From Zobellia uliginosa (GTDB lineage Bacteria; Bacteroidota; Bacteroidia; Flavobacteriales; Flavobacteriaceae), in contig NZ_FTOB01000007.1 of NCBI RefSeq assembly GCF_900156625.1, positions 1 through 64,000 of the forward strand: DNA of 64,000 bases, given 5' to 3'. Made by a program: the position numbers and the translations under genes. Of the stretch, positions 6,892-16,828 are shown one piece after another. Within the stretch, counting starts at the first letter, position 1. Each line of letters starts with the position of its first letter. Under the pieces are notes generated by a model. It was not told the DNA's origin and ran no database searches. It saw only the letters and a list, made by a program, of their open reading frames with translations.

Positions 6892-9800
6892 TTACAACTT
6901 CCTTTAAATTTTAATTCATCTAAAGTTGGTAGCTCGCTGACTTTTTTCCCTTTTAATATTTTATCAGCATCACTTAATCGTTGCCTTCCAATACGAGTTT
7001 TTTGTTTGGTATCGGACATACCATTAATTTTATTACCTCTTGCCTTATCGCTTCCCCTACCTAATAAATCATTTTCTGCAACTCCTCTTTGTTCCACTCC
7101 TCTTACAGCATCTTTAGGTGTACCTACTTTTGTCTTTCTTTGCATTGTATCTCCTTCTCCAAACCTTGCTCCATCAGTCCCTGTTGTATTAGAATGTCTT
7201 CTTGCCACATCCTCCATTGAGGCATTATCAGATGCTCTACCGTGATAATAAGAATTTCCATTTGAATCTACTAAAACATAATTCCAATCTAAACCAAAAG
7301 GGTCAATAATTGAATTGGTATCAGAAACGTAGGCGTATAAGTTATATTCTCTACTATTTAGTCCGATTGGATCTTTTGAAATATAAGTACCGGTATCAAC
7401 AGTGTAATACCTAAACCTATTATAATACAACCCAGTTTCAACATCCTCAAACTGCCCTTGGTAACGGAACGGACAATCATCAACATCACCTTCAACAAGT
7501 TTACGAACTTTTCCGTAAATATCATATTCTACCGCCCAAGTTCTTGCACCCTGAGCGTTGTACATTTCTACGGGGGTACCCAAGTAATCCGTGATGATAC
7601 TAAAGTGTTCACCATCTACAATCTTGGCCGCAGGTTTAAAAGTGCCTTCATCAAATACCCAGGTAATTAAATTCTCAACGGGTTCTTCTTTATCTTTTGT
7701 AAGCATGCCCCATTCATCGACCATCCATTCTGGGCGGTTTTTTAAAGGGTACTCCCATTCATGTAATGGTACGTTGCCGTCCCAAACAAAGCGCGTTATG
7801 CTGCTTCTGGACTTGGCCCGTGCCGGTATTACATTTTTAGCCGTACGCCTTCCTAGGGCGTCGTATTCAAATTCTACTCTTTCTCCATTGGTTTTGGTTA
7901 CCGCTTGTAGCATACCATTGTCGAACCAATCGTATACTTCGGTTCCGCTAGGTGTCCGTTTCTCGGTCAGGTTACCTTCATCGTCATATTTAAAAGTTGT
8001 ACGGCCATCTTGCAATAATTGTCCACCTGCACCATATTTACGGTCGCTTTTGCCTTGGCTTCTATAAAGGTTGCCCACTTCATCGGGCAACTTATAATCC
8101 ATATCATTGTTCTCGTACTTAGCAGAGGCCAAATTACCGAACTGGTCATGGGTGTAAGAGACTTGTCCTTTGGTCAATTGGTCCACCATTATCTTAAGCC
8201 GGTCGTTCACGCTCCAGTTGTAGGTTCTGTGGCGCATTTCACTACGGCCGCGGGTAACTTTTTGGCGTACGGGACGCCCGGCCCCGTCATATTCCATCTC
8301 GGCCCTTACGCCGCCCGGAAGTAGGCGTTCTATTTCCATGCCTACACTGTTGTAGGCGAAGTTGGCGGACCAGGTTCCGGCCTTTTTGTGTGAGGCGGAA
8401 CCATTCGCTTTGCTCTCCTCAACCTTGGAGTCGGAGACTTGGGCGTTCATTGTTTCAATTTGGCCCATTTTGTTTCGCAATAGGTCTATTTTTGCGCCTA
8501 GACTACTTGTAATTTGTATTCGGTTGCCTAATTTGTCATAGGTACTTTCAACAAGGTGCCCGTCTTGGTTTTCAGCAACAACTCTTCCGGCATTGTCGCG
8601 GATGAGTTGTACGGTACTATTTTGGTTAACGGCTTCAATAAGATTGCCGTTACGGTCGTAACTATAGGTCTCCCATGTACCATCGCTGTGTTCGGCACGG
8701 GTAATTCTGCCATTGTTGTCGTATTCATATTCGGTAAACTTGCCTCCTGGGCGGTTGACTCGGTAAACTTTACCGGCACGATCGCGTTGGTACATGCGGG
8801 TAAGGCCGTCAAAGCCTATTTCGGTAATGATCTGTCCATTGGGATTGCGTTTGAAACGGTATCGCTCTCCGTGCTCGTTATCTATATAACATAGTTGCTC
8901 TTCGGTATCATAATCAAAGAATACTTTTCGCCCGCGTTCTTCGCGCATTTTAAGGCTTCCCATTGGGGTGTATTCGAACTTTACTTTTCCGTTTTTTTGA
9001 TGTAGTTCTACAACTTCATCGTAGGCGTTGTATTTTAGTTGGATCGCATTGTTGTCGGGTTCTACCACTTGACGTACACGGTCGAGGTCGTCATAGATAA
9101 AGTTCTGTTCGTGTCCGGCCGCATTTTTTGTTTGGTGGCATCGTCCCCAAGCGTCGTATTTCCAAGTGGCTACTGCTTTGTTGGGCAGTACCATTTTAGA
9201 AAGGTTAAAATCTTTATCGTAGGCGAGGGAAGAAATATTTCCGGCATTATCGCGTACTTCGTTTATCAATCCTTTTTCATTGTATCCGAAGGAAGTTACC
9301 CCGCCATCCATGTCAATTACGGCATGTAGGCGATCTTCTTTAAAAGTACGGATTACGGAGCCTCCGACAGGGTATTTGGTCAAGACCAGCCTATCTTTTT
9401 CGTCATAAACGAATGTGGTTGTCGAACCGTCTGGCTGATGGAGGCCTACTAAGTTGCCCCTTTCGTCATAGCTATACCCTGTGGCATTGCCTTCTTCGTC
9501 GATATCACGATAGGGTTCCATGTACTCGGTATATTCATGGAAGATATGCCCACCCATGGCATCGGTGACTTGGGTACATAGATTCAATTCATTAAAATAA
9601 TAGATACTTTGTTCCCCGAGGGAATTGGTGATGATGTTGTATCCTTTGTGATATTCCAAAGTTCCTGAAAGAATATTGCCGTCACCTCGGGTCGCGATAC
9701 ATTTGGCCCCTGTTTGGTTTCCGTCGTATTCCCAATAAAAGGACTGTCCGTTTCGGTCGGTCTTTTTCAGCATCAGGTGATTTTCGTATTCCATCAGGGT

Positions 9801-11057
9801 GGGCTGGTCGAGGGCATCGCTGATTCGAATCAGATCGCCATCATTATTATATCCGTAAGAAACCAGTTTTCTGGTTTCTCCCCGATGTTCCGCCGTAATT
9901 TCGGTAACCCTATGTTTTGAGTCTAAGCGTAACGCAATGTTTCTGCCCACACTGTCAACGATATGGGTAAGGGCATTGGCCGAATTGTATTTCATTTGCA
10001 CGGTAAACCCATCAGGATTGCGAATCTCCGTCGGTTTAAAAAGGGTAGGGGTACGTTTGCTGTAGGTATAGGTTAACTGCTCTTCGTGGTCTTCTACTTC
10101 GTAGGTGTATTTATCAATATAGGTAAGTGTTAATTTTTCGGATCGGTCATAATATTGTTCGCCGGGTATGTTCAATATCGGCATGGCGGCAAGTCTGCCG
10201 TCGGTGAGCCTTAGCCCCATATTCCCGTCTTGGGTATTGATGTGCATTCCCAGGTCATAATTACAGGAAAATCCATACCCCATGAGTCCTTCGTACTCTG
10301 AATCGGAGTACCAGTTCCGTTCCCATCTAATAGGTATGGGGCCGGAAAGAACAAAATCTTCACCTTCATAGACCATTCGGCCCGTAACCAGGTCAATGGG
10401 TTCAAAACCAAACTTACAAAGGCTCTTTTTCAAGCCCTTTGTCGCCTTGTTCATAGGCAACATATGGTTCAATTTTTTCAGACCGTTTTTCAGTCCGCGT
10501 TTGAATTTCCCCCCAGCTTTCTTCATAAGGCCTCCCATGCCATACGACATGATCAGCCCTGTTATAACGCCTGCCCAATCAGGGGCATAGGGGCCTCCCA
10601 CAAAAACGGGTTGGCCCATAGGCAAAGGGATCGACATTGAGCTGGGAAGGTAAAAACTGGGAATTGGGCGTAATTTTTTACCAGGTGCCAAGGTCAAGGG
10701 GATTCCGATATCGTTACAGGTCATGACCATATACCCTGCGGGAGACATAAAATTATCTTCGGCATGTACCGTTGTGCTTCCGAAGAAGTTAACGGAGTCA
10801 TGGCCGATCATGGGCGCCATCAAGAAGGGGCCTCCCATAGGAATGTGAAATAAGGTGGCCAAAACTCCAGAAGTTTGACTGTTGCCTTTTGGTACGTTGT
10901 TGATATTGACCGTTGATCCCATAAAAGGGATGTAATCCATAACATCCATCACCATACCGATATAGGGATGGGGAAGGGGTACGGGTACACCGAACAGGAT
11001 TACGATATGAATATCGATTCCTAATACGGGGGTAAAATGTTTATTGGCCAATAACAT
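6888..11057 (-). CDS. T6SS Rhs effector with N-terminal PAAR-like region and URI/GIY-YIG-like toxin tip
   Basis: 1389 residues. The N-terminus (about 1-190) is rich in Gly/Pro with PHPYIGMVMD and NVPKGNSQTSG, resembling the PAAR-like spike region that loads Rhs on VgrG. DLVTGRMVYEGEDFVLSGPI (about 218-240) starts the DUF6531/Rhs cage. Many YD repeats (e.g. YDERGNLVGLHQPDG) run to the core-end motif DPIGL near residue 1232. The variable tip (about 1255-1389) has YVLVDSNGNSYYHGRASDNA, then R..H and AVRGVEQRG. I read this as a URI/GIY-YIG-superfamily nuclease, tentatively. Upstream are the TPR protein and VgrG; downstream is its coupled immunity gene. Confidence 0.85.
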   Translation of the reverse strand: MLLANKHFTPVLGIDIHIVILFGVPVPLPHPYIGMVMDVMDYIPFMGSTVNINNVPKGNSQTSGVLATLFHIPMGGPFLMAPMIGHDSVNFFGSTTVHAEDNFMSPAGYMVMTCNDIGIPLTLAPGKKLRPIPSFYLPSSMSIPLPMGQPVFVGGPYAPDWAGVITGLIMSYGMGGLMKKAGGKFKRGLKNGLKKLNHMLPMNKATKGLKKSLCKFGFEPIDLVTGRMVYEGEDFVLSGPIPIRWERNWYSDSEYEGLMGYGFSCNYDLGMHINTQDGNMGLRLTDGRLAAMPILNIPGEQYYDRSEKLTLTYIDKYTYEVEDHEEQLTYTYSKRTPTLFKPTEIRNPDGFTVQMKYNSANALTHIVDSVGRNIALRLDSKHRVTEITAEHRGETRKLVSYGYNNDGDLIRISDALDQPTLMEYENHLMLKKTDRNGQSFYWEYDGNQTGAKCIATRGDGNILSGTLEYHKGYNIITNSLGEQSIYYFNELNLCTQVTDAMGGHIFHEYTEYMEPYRDIDEEGNATGYSYDERGNLVGLHQPDGSTTTFVYDEKDRLVLTKYPVGGSVIRTFKEDRLHAVIDMDGGVTSFGYNEKGLINEVRDNAGNISSLAYDKDFNLSKMVLPNKAVATWKYDAWGRCHQTKNAAGHEQNFIYDDLDRVRQVVEPDNNAIQLKYNAYDEVVELHQKNGKVKFEYTPMGSLKMREERGRKVFFDYDTEEQLCYIDNEHGERYRFKRNPNGQIITEIGFDGLTRMYQRDRAGKVYRVNRPGGKFTEYEYDNNGRITRAEHSDGTWETYSYDRNGNLIEAVNQNSTVQLIRDNAGRVVAENQDGHLVESTYDKLGNRIQITSSLGAKIDLLRNKMGQIETMNAQVSDSKVEESKANGSASHKKAGTWSANFAYNSVGMEIERLLPGGVRAEMEYDGAGRPVRQKVTRGRSEMRHRTYNWSVNDRLKIMVDQLTKGQVSYTHDQFGNLASAKYENNDMDYKLPDEVGNLYRSQGKSDRKYGAGGQLLQDGRTTFKYDDEGNLTEKRTPSGTEVYDWFDNGMLQAVTKTNGERVEFEYDALGRRTAKNVIPARAKSRSSITRFVWDGNVPLHEWEYPLKNRPEWMVDEWGMLTKDKEEPVENLITWVFDEGTFKPAAKIVDGEHFSIITDYLGTPVEMYNAQGARTWAVEYDIYGKVRKLVEGDVDDCPFRYQGQFEDVETGLYYNRFRYYTVDTGTYISKDPIGLNSREYNLYAYVSDTNSIIDPFGLDWNYVLVDSNGNSYYHGRASDNASMEDVARRHSNTTGTDGARFGEGDTMQRKTKVGTPKDAVRGVEQRGVAENDLLGRGSDKARGNKINGMSDTKQKTRIGRQRLSDADKILKGKKVSELPTLDELKFKGSCK

Positions 11058-11069
11058 ATCGTCTCTTTT

Positions 11070-12407
11070 TTAGGATATAGAAATACTATTTTTCATGTTT
11101 TGGGCTTGACGCTCCATTTTTTGCTTCCAATCTTTTCCCTCTAAATCCACCATAAAACTATCAATGGTCCTTAGTGTCGTTCCTTGTGTGCTATTGTAAT
11201 AATCCCAGGCAATTTGACCTATGCCGCTGGATTTCAGTTGCTCTTCGGGAAGCGTTCGGCCGTAATCGAAGGCTCTTTTCAATAGCTCTTTATAACGGGG
11301 CGGATTCTTTTTCTTGATCAAGGTATAGGCATTGATGTAAATGGCCAAAGCCTGCTGCCCTAGACCGAACGATATGGCCAGTTCGGCTTGCTCGCAGAAA
11401 AGTTCGGTCGCTTTTTCTATTTCATTTTGATGATGGGCACTTGAAGCCATATAAGCGTACAGTTGCAAAATGATAGCATTTGCCGTATCGTCACCGCTAG
11501 CTTTGCCCTGCTTTGCAATGGCGAGGCCACGTCGCAATAATTTGTCGACCGTATCATATTCCTTGAACTGGAACAGCATACCGGCGTAAACGCCGTGAGC
11601 GGTAGCAAAGGCGGTTTTGTTTCCAGTTTTTTGCGTTACTTCTAGACCCTTTTCGCCCCAAAGATGAAGCCGCTTACGATTGTTCTTGGCAGTACTGTTG
11701 CCCATTTCTATCATACACTCCCTAAACTGTACTTCCGGATCGTTGGGGTCGCCTGACATGGCTATCTTTTTCATGGCGCCGTCAAGGTCAAGGTCAATCC
11801 AAAGCGACTTGCACGTAGCTTTATGTTTTATTTGAACCGATTCAAAATAGTTTTTAGGATGATGGTCGAAAACCATCAAACGGGTTTTTGGGGGCATTCC
11901 GAGCCCAAGCATGGTTTCCATCCAATTTTTGTAATCTTCGGTGGCTTGCACCGTGTATGGAAATAGGGCCATAACCAAATGTTGTTCGGGGTTTGGGAGG
12001 GCTTTTTGGAAACTCGCTAAAAATTCGATGAGGAGGCTGTCGAAATCACCCTCTTTATTTTTGAGTTTTTGCTTAAAATAATCAGGGTCCCAGTCGAACT
12101 GAAGAAAATTGCCTTCTATTTGTTCCTTCAGGCGTTCATCGTTCTTGAAACTTTCCAGCCAATCCGATATAAGGTTTTTGCTGTGTACCTTGCTATCTAC
12201 AAAAGGGGTAAGTAACACCACGGGAATATCTGGGATGATACCGTGAGGGGATGATTCTAACTTTAAGAAGCCTTCATACAATCGCGCTTGTTCCGGTTTT
12301 ATCAACCAACGAACCCAATTGACCTCGTCATGGGGGCTAACGTCTTGCAGCCACTTCTGTTGAATTTGGGTCACTAAAAGTGCGACCGGATTGTGCTCGT
12401 TGTTCAT
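11070..12407 (-). CDS. TPR-repeat protein between VgrG and Rhs (candidate loading adaptor)
   Basis: 445 residues, cytoplasmic. The N-terminal half (1-210) is an unassigned mixed fold. The C-terminal half shows TPR-like helical repeats, for example FATAHGVYAGMLFQFKEYDT, LLRRGLAIAKQGKASGDDTA and LFCEQAELAISFGLGQQALA. It lies 5 bp downstream of vgrG and 12 bp upstream of rhs. In Proteobacteria that slot holds DUF4123, DUF1795 or DUF2169 adaptors, none of which is present here. I infer that it loads the Rhs effector onto VgrG, but nothing in the sequence proves it. Confidence 0.65.
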   Translation of the reverse strand: MNNEHNPVALLVTQIQQKWLQDVSPHDEVNWVRWLIKPEQARLYEGFLKLESSPHGIIPDIPVVLLTPFVDSKVHSKNLISDWLESFKNDERLKEQIEGNFLQFDWDPDYFKQKLKNKEGDFDSLLIEFLASFQKALPNPEQHLVMALFPYTVQATEDYKNWMETMLGLGMPPKTRLMVFDHHPKNYFESVQIKHKATCKSLWIDLDLDGAMKKIAMSGDPNDPEVQFRECMIEMGNSTAKNNRKRLHLWGEKGLEVTQKTGNKTAFATAHGVYAGMLFQFKEYDTVDKLLRRGLAIAKQGKASGDDTANAIILQLYAYMASSAHHQNEIEKATELFCEQAELAISFGLGQQALAIYINAYTLIKKKNPPRYKELLKRAFDYGRTLPEEQLKSSGIGQIAWDYYNSTQGTTLRTIDSFMVDLEGKDWKQKMERQAQNMKNSISIS

Positions 12408-12412
12408 CTAGA

Positions 12413-14194
12413 TTAACCACAGTTTAAGTTCAAGAGCCCTCCTTTTATATTGGTCATTGTAGTACCATCGGCATTTAGAATGCCGTTGCTCTTAAGTTTT
12501 AATTCTGTTGCCCCCTCTACTTGTGTGCTTGGTGCGGTTACTTCAACTTTGGCCCCACTGTTTACCGTGACCTTGGCGCTGCCATCGCTATAAATTTCCT
12601 TTGAAGTAAGGTTTACGTTGTTGGTTCCGTCAAGGTTAACTACCTCCGAAGCGATAAGATTGATTTCTTTGGAATTCAGTGTTAATGCGTTTGGAGCGGA
12701 AATGGTAATGCCGCCCTCACCGTCCATAACAATGGAATTACCGCTAGGGTCTTGTATCGCAATGCTCCCATCGCTGTCGTTCATAATAATTTCGTTACCG
12801 CTTCGGGTTTTGATCGCTTTGATATTGTTATCGGGATCGGAATAAGCACTTTTGGCCTTAGCGTTAAAACCAGAACTTAACACAAAGGGTTTCTCGGGGT
12901 TGTCGGCCTCGAAGCCGACCAAGATTTCTTCGCCTTTTTCAGGAATGAAATAAAAGCCCTTTTCGCTACCGGAGTAGGGGGTGGCCATCTTGATCCAGGG
13001 GGTACTGGTGCCCATGGCCCTTTGCCAAGGAAACTGTGCCTTGATACGTCCGAGTCCTTCCGGATCGGCATTGTCGAGCACCCAGCCTCTTTGCGCGCCC
13101 GATCGGGGTGCGGCAAAACTGTTGGAGTAGGGCAGGTGTTCGGTGCCTTCGGGTACGCCCTCGAACTCGTTGCGGTAGTGTCCGCTATGGTCGAAGCGGT
13201 GTACGACTTTGGTGATGTCATAGGAACCGTAGGGATCCTTTTTGGTCTGGTCGGAAAAATTGAGCCCTTCCAAGGTGAGGGTATCGCCAACGGTAAGGTT
13301 TACGAGCTCCGAGGTGCCCGAGGCCAATATCATACTGGCGGCTTTCCCCAAGGTGTTCACCTTTGTGGCGGTATCTACACCGCTTTGCGCACTGTACTCG
13401 TGCTGGCCAATACTCCAATCATAAGCACTTTTTTTTGCGAAAACGTTTTCCGATTCCCCCTTTATCCGGTCTTGGTAAGGATGGGATGAATTGGGGAAGA
13501 AAGCCGCGGAGTCGGCTTCTAACGGGGTGTCGTTGACCCAATCCCAAGCCTTAAGCCCGAAGGACTGCTCCCTGAGCACGGTGGAAAGGTTAAAGCCCAG
13601 TACATCCTGTCCGTAAACGCCCTGCACCTGTTTGTCCCCGGTCCTGCCCACGCAGAAATCGGTACCGTTATGGTAGATCCAGACTCCGTAGCGGCTGCAG
13701 AGTCGCTGAAGGAAGGCCAGGTCGCTCTCGTTATATTGTACGGTATAGGGCAGGCTTACGTCGGTGCCCTTGCCGATGGAAAGTTTTACATGTTCGGTGG
13801 AGTGCCCGTTCACGGTATCCTTGGCCACCTGTGATAGGGGCGTACCCTCTTCGTAGCTCAGGCATTGGACGGAATTGGCCAGGAGGGCCGCCGGCCCATG
13901 GCCCGATAGTACGATGGTACCTGCGGCATCGATGCCTTTTTGAAGGTCAACCGAGGTGACCACGCCCTTGAATTCCATTTGGTTTTCGTTGATGCCAATG
14001 GTGATCTTCTTGCCTACATAGGCCAGGGCATTGTCCATCAAGGCGCCCGAGTAGCCTTCGGTGGCATTGGAAGGGAAGGCGATACGGAAGGAGCTGTGCC
14101 CTCCAATGGACTGTTCTACGGTAACGCTATAGCCCGATTTGGGCAAGAATTCCTCTCCTCCTACAAGGAGTTTACTGTTTACTATTTTGGACAT
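12413..14194 (-). CDS. vgrG: T6SS spike protein VgrG (TssI), copy 1
   Basis: 593 residues. gp27/gp5-like organisation: N-terminal domain from SKLLVGGEEFLPKSGYSVTV, then the conserved OB-fold region GLGRIKAQFPWQRAMGTSTP, and a C-terminal beta-helix of hydrophobic repeats (VNLDGTNNVNLTSKEI) ending LLNLNCG. It forms the tip of the Hcp tube and carries the Rhs cargo encoded downstream. The first roughly 445 residues are nearly identical to the copy at 24445-26256, while the C-terminal tip is different, which fits cargo-specific tips. The ATG at 14194 begins MSKIVNSKLL in both copies. Confidence 0.95.
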   Translation of the reverse strand: MSKIVNSKLLVGGEEFLPKSGYSVTVEQSIGGHSSFRIAFPSNATEGYSGALMDNALAYVGKKITIGINENQMEFKGVVTSVDLQKGIDAAGTIVLSGHGPAALLANSVQCLSYEEGTPLSQVAKDTVNGHSTEHVKLSIGKGTDVSLPYTVQYNESDLAFLQRLCSRYGVWIYHNGTDFCVGRTGDKQVQGVYGQDVLGFNLSTVLREQSFGLKAWDWVNDTPLEADSAAFFPNSSHPYQDRIKGESENVFAKKSAYDWSIGQHEYSAQSGVDTATKVNTLGKAASMILASGTSELVNLTVGDTLTLEGLNFSDQTKKDPYGSYDITKVVHRFDHSGHYRNEFEGVPEGTEHLPYSNSFAAPRSGAQRGWVLDNADPEGLGRIKAQFPWQRAMGTSTPWIKMATPYSGSEKGFYFIPEKGEEILVGFEADNPEKPFVLSSGFNAKAKSAYSDPDNNIKAIKTRSGNEIIMNDSDGSIAIQDPSGNSIVMDGEGGITISAPNALTLNSKEINLIASEVVNLDGTNNVNLTSKEIYSDGSAKVTVNSGAKVEVTAPSTQVEGATELKLKSNGILNADGTTMTNIKGGLLNLNCG

Positions 14195-14386
14195 ATGTCA
14201 GTATTTTCGGGATTAAAGTAATAATTACCCTAAGTATGCGCAAACAAAAGAAGGTGTTTTCGTCAAGATGTCAGGGAGTTGTAAATTTTTTAATTGGGAT
14301 AAGCGATGTCAGTTTATCGATTGCTACCAAGGATATCGGGCAAAACGGACATACCTTCAGAGACAGATGCTTCAATTTGCGATTAC

Positions 14387-14932
14387 TTATATTTTGTAAT
14401 CATTGGTGGGGACCAAAGTGATCGATTTATCGTTCAAAAACCTGAAATCTAAAAGGAACTGAAAATCGGAACGGGTATCATCCATATCATTGAACTCTTG
14501 GATATATGCGCGTAATTTTTTTTGCATATACAATTTCATCCTTAAGGTGGTTTGGTCTATGGGGAAATTCATAGAGAATTTATATTCTTGGTCTTGGTAT
14601 ATGATGGGTACGTAAACAGTAGATTTAAATCGGGTGAAATCTTTCTGTTTATGGAAGGTGTTTCTAAACTTGAAATCACTGGTGCCCCCTGTTCCTCTGT
14701 AGAAATTAGGGGAGTTGGGGTCCAATTCCGTGTCATAGACATCTACGGGCACACTTTGGGTATAACTGGTACCATCAACGACTATGGTATCCGTATCGAT
14801 ATCGACGTATTTCAGTGTTTGCAAATAGGTCTCGATTTTCTGTGCGTTCCTATTTTGTTTAAACTTAGGGAAGAGTTTGCCGGATATGGTCAACAAAACA
14901 AGGATTACAATATAAAATATCAGTTCTTCCAT
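14387..14932 (-). CDS. Hypothetical membrane-anchored protein between cargo modules
   Basis: 181 residues with one N-terminal transmembrane segment (LIFYIVILVLLTISGKLF, residues 4-21). The soluble part is beta-rich and contains YVDIDTDTIVVDGTSYTQSV. No family is recognised. It follows two paralogous membrane proteins that look like immunity proteins for the VasX-like effector, so it may be a third immunity or accessory factor. No toxin-like motif is visible. 192 bp without a gene separate it from vgrG copy 1. Confidence 0.5.
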   Translation of the reverse strand: MEELIFYIVILVLLTISGKLFPKFKQNRNAQKIETYLQTLKYVDIDTDTIVVDGTSYTQSVPVDVYDTELDPNSPNFYRGTGGTSDFKFRNTFHKQKDFTRFKSTVYVPIIYQDQEYKFSMNFPIDQTTLRMKLYMQKKLRAYIQEFNDMDDTRSDFQFLLDFRFLNDKSITLVPTNDYKI

Positions 14933-14991
14933 TCTATTTTAGTCAAAGTTCAAAAAGAGCCCTGAATTTTTGAAATTTCCCATAGAACTAT

Positions 14992-15738
14992 CTACCATCC
15001 TCCAATCTTTAGCCGTTCTTTCTGTTGTTCCTTGGTAGCTTCGGGAGTAGGGATATTGCTTGGATATAAAGGCCTAGGGAACCCTTCCGCCTTTCGGCGT
15101 TCATAATCAATTTGCCTAAATTTATCAAAGGCGTCCCCGGGCGGAAGCGGTCTATTCTTGTCCATATACCAAGTAATCATAGCCAAGTCTTCGTAACAAT
15201 TGGTTCCGCCGAGGGAAAAAACATCAAAAGACCTTATTTTATTTGGGCGTACCGCCTGTAAAATAAAAGCCCCGGTACCGTCTTCGTTACCTGTTGTATA
15301 ATTGAATTCTACATCATCGAAGGTCATTGTTATGTTTTTTTGCCAAAAAGACCCCGTAAAGGTTATAAGACCATCCATTCTATTGAGAATATGTTCTTTT
15401 TTTGGCATGGTTATAAAATATATAATGAAAAAAATTAATGCCAAAATCAGAATAATGAAAACACTAGTTTCTATGTAATTCCATTCAATCTGTCCAAAAC
15501 TGAACATTGATAATGCTAGTATAATTATTGAGCTTCCAATAAAAGGTATAGCATTCGCACCCGTTTTCCTTACAATATATTTTTCATTGAGAATTAGGAA
15601 ATTTGTTCTATGGGAGGATGTCCATTCTTTTTTTATGGCTCTAGGATCGGTGTTTATTGCTTTTGGTAATCCTTTATAGTATTTTTTGCCGTTGTCCTTA
15701 TAACCTTTATGGGTAACCTTCCTCTTAAAATCTACCAT
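14992..15738 (-). CDS. Putative membrane immunity protein, paralogue B
   Basis: 248 residues with two adjacent transmembrane segments (about residues 62-80 and 90-110, IETSVFIILILALIFFIIYF). The cytoplasmic C-terminal domain contains LNRMDGLITF, NCYEDLAMITWYMDKNRPLP and FDKFRQIDYERRKAEGFPRP. It is clearly paralogous to the protein at 15962-16828, which has the same order and motifs. Its start overlaps the stop of a 47-codon effector-tail remnant (ATGGTAG), in the same way that paralogue A overlaps the full effector. I infer an orphan immunity protein against a former VasX-like effector variant. Confidence 0.6.
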   Translation of the reverse strand: MVDFKRKVTHKGYKDNGKKYYKGLPKAINTDPRAIKKEWTSSHRTNFLILNEKYIVRKTGANAIPFIGSSIIILALSMFSFGQIEWNYIETSVFIILILALIFFIIYFITMPKKEHILNRMDGLITFTGSFWQKNITMTFDDVEFNYTTGNEDGTGAFILQAVRPNKIRSFDVFSLGGTNCYEDLAMITWYMDKNRPLPPGDAFDKFRQIDYERRKAEGFPRPLYPSNIPTPEATKEQQKERLKIGGW

Positions 15739-15875
15739 GTTTCCGGGTTTTGAAGTTTATCTAGGGCGCATAGATGATCAGCGGGCATAATGTTCTTCAA
15801 AATTTTTTCATCGTCCGCACTACTGATTTTTGATAGAAAATTGGTTTTTCTGTTCGATATGATGAAAGTTTCCAT
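15732..15875 (-). pseudogene. Tail remnant of a VasX-like effector
   Basis: 47 codons, METFIISNRKTNFLSKISSA then DDEKILKNIMPADHL and QNPETW, ending in TAG that overlaps the next ATG. The tail of the full effector at 16822-20037 is SDQEENLKNLPLNELLNHDT plus W, with the same kind of stop/ATG overlap. The resemblance in DxExxLKN, the final TW and the coupling suggests this is what remains of a displaced effector 3' end. It is too short to be functional, and the similarity is modest. Confidence 0.45.
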
Positions 15876-15961
15876 AGAGGTGCTTTAAAAGCTTTCTTTA
15901 GGAGGATCTTGGCAATTGTTGTTCAACCACAGTTTTGAAAAGGTTTGTGTCTATGGTTTTA

Positions 15962-16828
15962 TTATTGCGGTACCACGGGTTTCCATTCGCCATGGCGTTC
16001 TACATTTTCCGCGGATTGCCATATGCGGTGTACTTGGTTTCCTTTTTCATCGGTTTCGATGATGTCTTTCCAATGTTTGTCCCGTTCTTTTTGCCATTTG
16101 TGTTTATACTCACGGGTAGGTATAAAGCTTCTGAAAACAGGAGGGGGGAAGCCTTCTTCCTTTCTGCGTTTATAATCCGCTTTACGGTACTCATCAAAAG
16201 CGTTGCCAGGTGGCAATGGTCTGTTTTTGTCCATATACCATATTAAAAAGGAAAGTTCCTCAAAATAACTACCCCCTAAATTTGTCATAAATCCAAATTG
16301 TTTTTTAGTAGGTCTTATGATAATCAACCTTCCCGGTCCCGGTGAACCACTGGCCCCGGAAGTATAACCTATTCGTAATTTTTCTACGGCCATGGTAAAA
16401 GGCTTGCCGTAGGCAAAAGCTGGAAAAGAGACCAGACCATCTCTACGATTTAAAATCAATTCCTTATCTGGAACTGTGAAATAATAAACAACAGAAGAAA
16501 AGAGTATTAAAGTATTAATGATCAAAAAATAGATGCCTGAAACCTTTTCTTCAAACTCAATAAAAAAAGAGCCGAAAAGCATGAATGTACTAAAAATCCC
16601 AAAAATCAAGGGGCCAATAAATTTTGGTTCTTCCCTTACTAAAACTTCATGATTTGCTACTCTATATTTTTTTTTTGAGTCTTTACCAACCGACTCTAAA
16701 GTCTTTGACATTGGGGGTTCATGAATTTCAAAAGGTAGATACCCGGCCCAAAAAGCATTTTTTTTTCTTTTTTTTATGTAGGAAGTGTGGGTAACTTTTT
16801 TATTAAAGTAGTCTTTTACTTTTACCAT
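15962..16828 (-). CDS. Putative membrane immunity protein for VasX-like effector, paralogue A
   Basis: 288 residues with two transmembrane segments at about residues 70-90 and 96-113 (FLIINTLILFSSVVYYFTVP). A soluble domain follows with LNRRDGLVSF, YFEELSFLIWYMDKNRPLPP and RKADYKRRKEEGFPPPVF. The start overlaps the end of the VasX-like gene by 7 bp, which indicates coupled translation. Membrane-embedded immunity proteins are typical for membrane-active T6SS effectors such as VasX (TsiV2). No named family was recognised. Confidence 0.65.
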   Translation of the reverse strand: MVKVKDYFNKKVTHTSYIKKRKKNAFWAGYLPFEIHEPPMSKTLESVGKDSKKKYRVANHEVLVREEPKFIGPLIFGIFSTFMLFGSFFIEFEEKVSGIYFLIINTLILFSSVVYYFTVPDKELILNRRDGLVSFPAFAYGKPFTMAVEKLRIGYTSGASGSPGPGRLIIIRPTKKQFGFMTNLGGSYFEELSFLIWYMDKNRPLPPGNAFDEYRKADYKRRKEEGFPPPVFRSFIPTREYKHKWQKERDKHWKDIIETDEKGNQVHRIWQSAENVERHGEWKPVVPQ

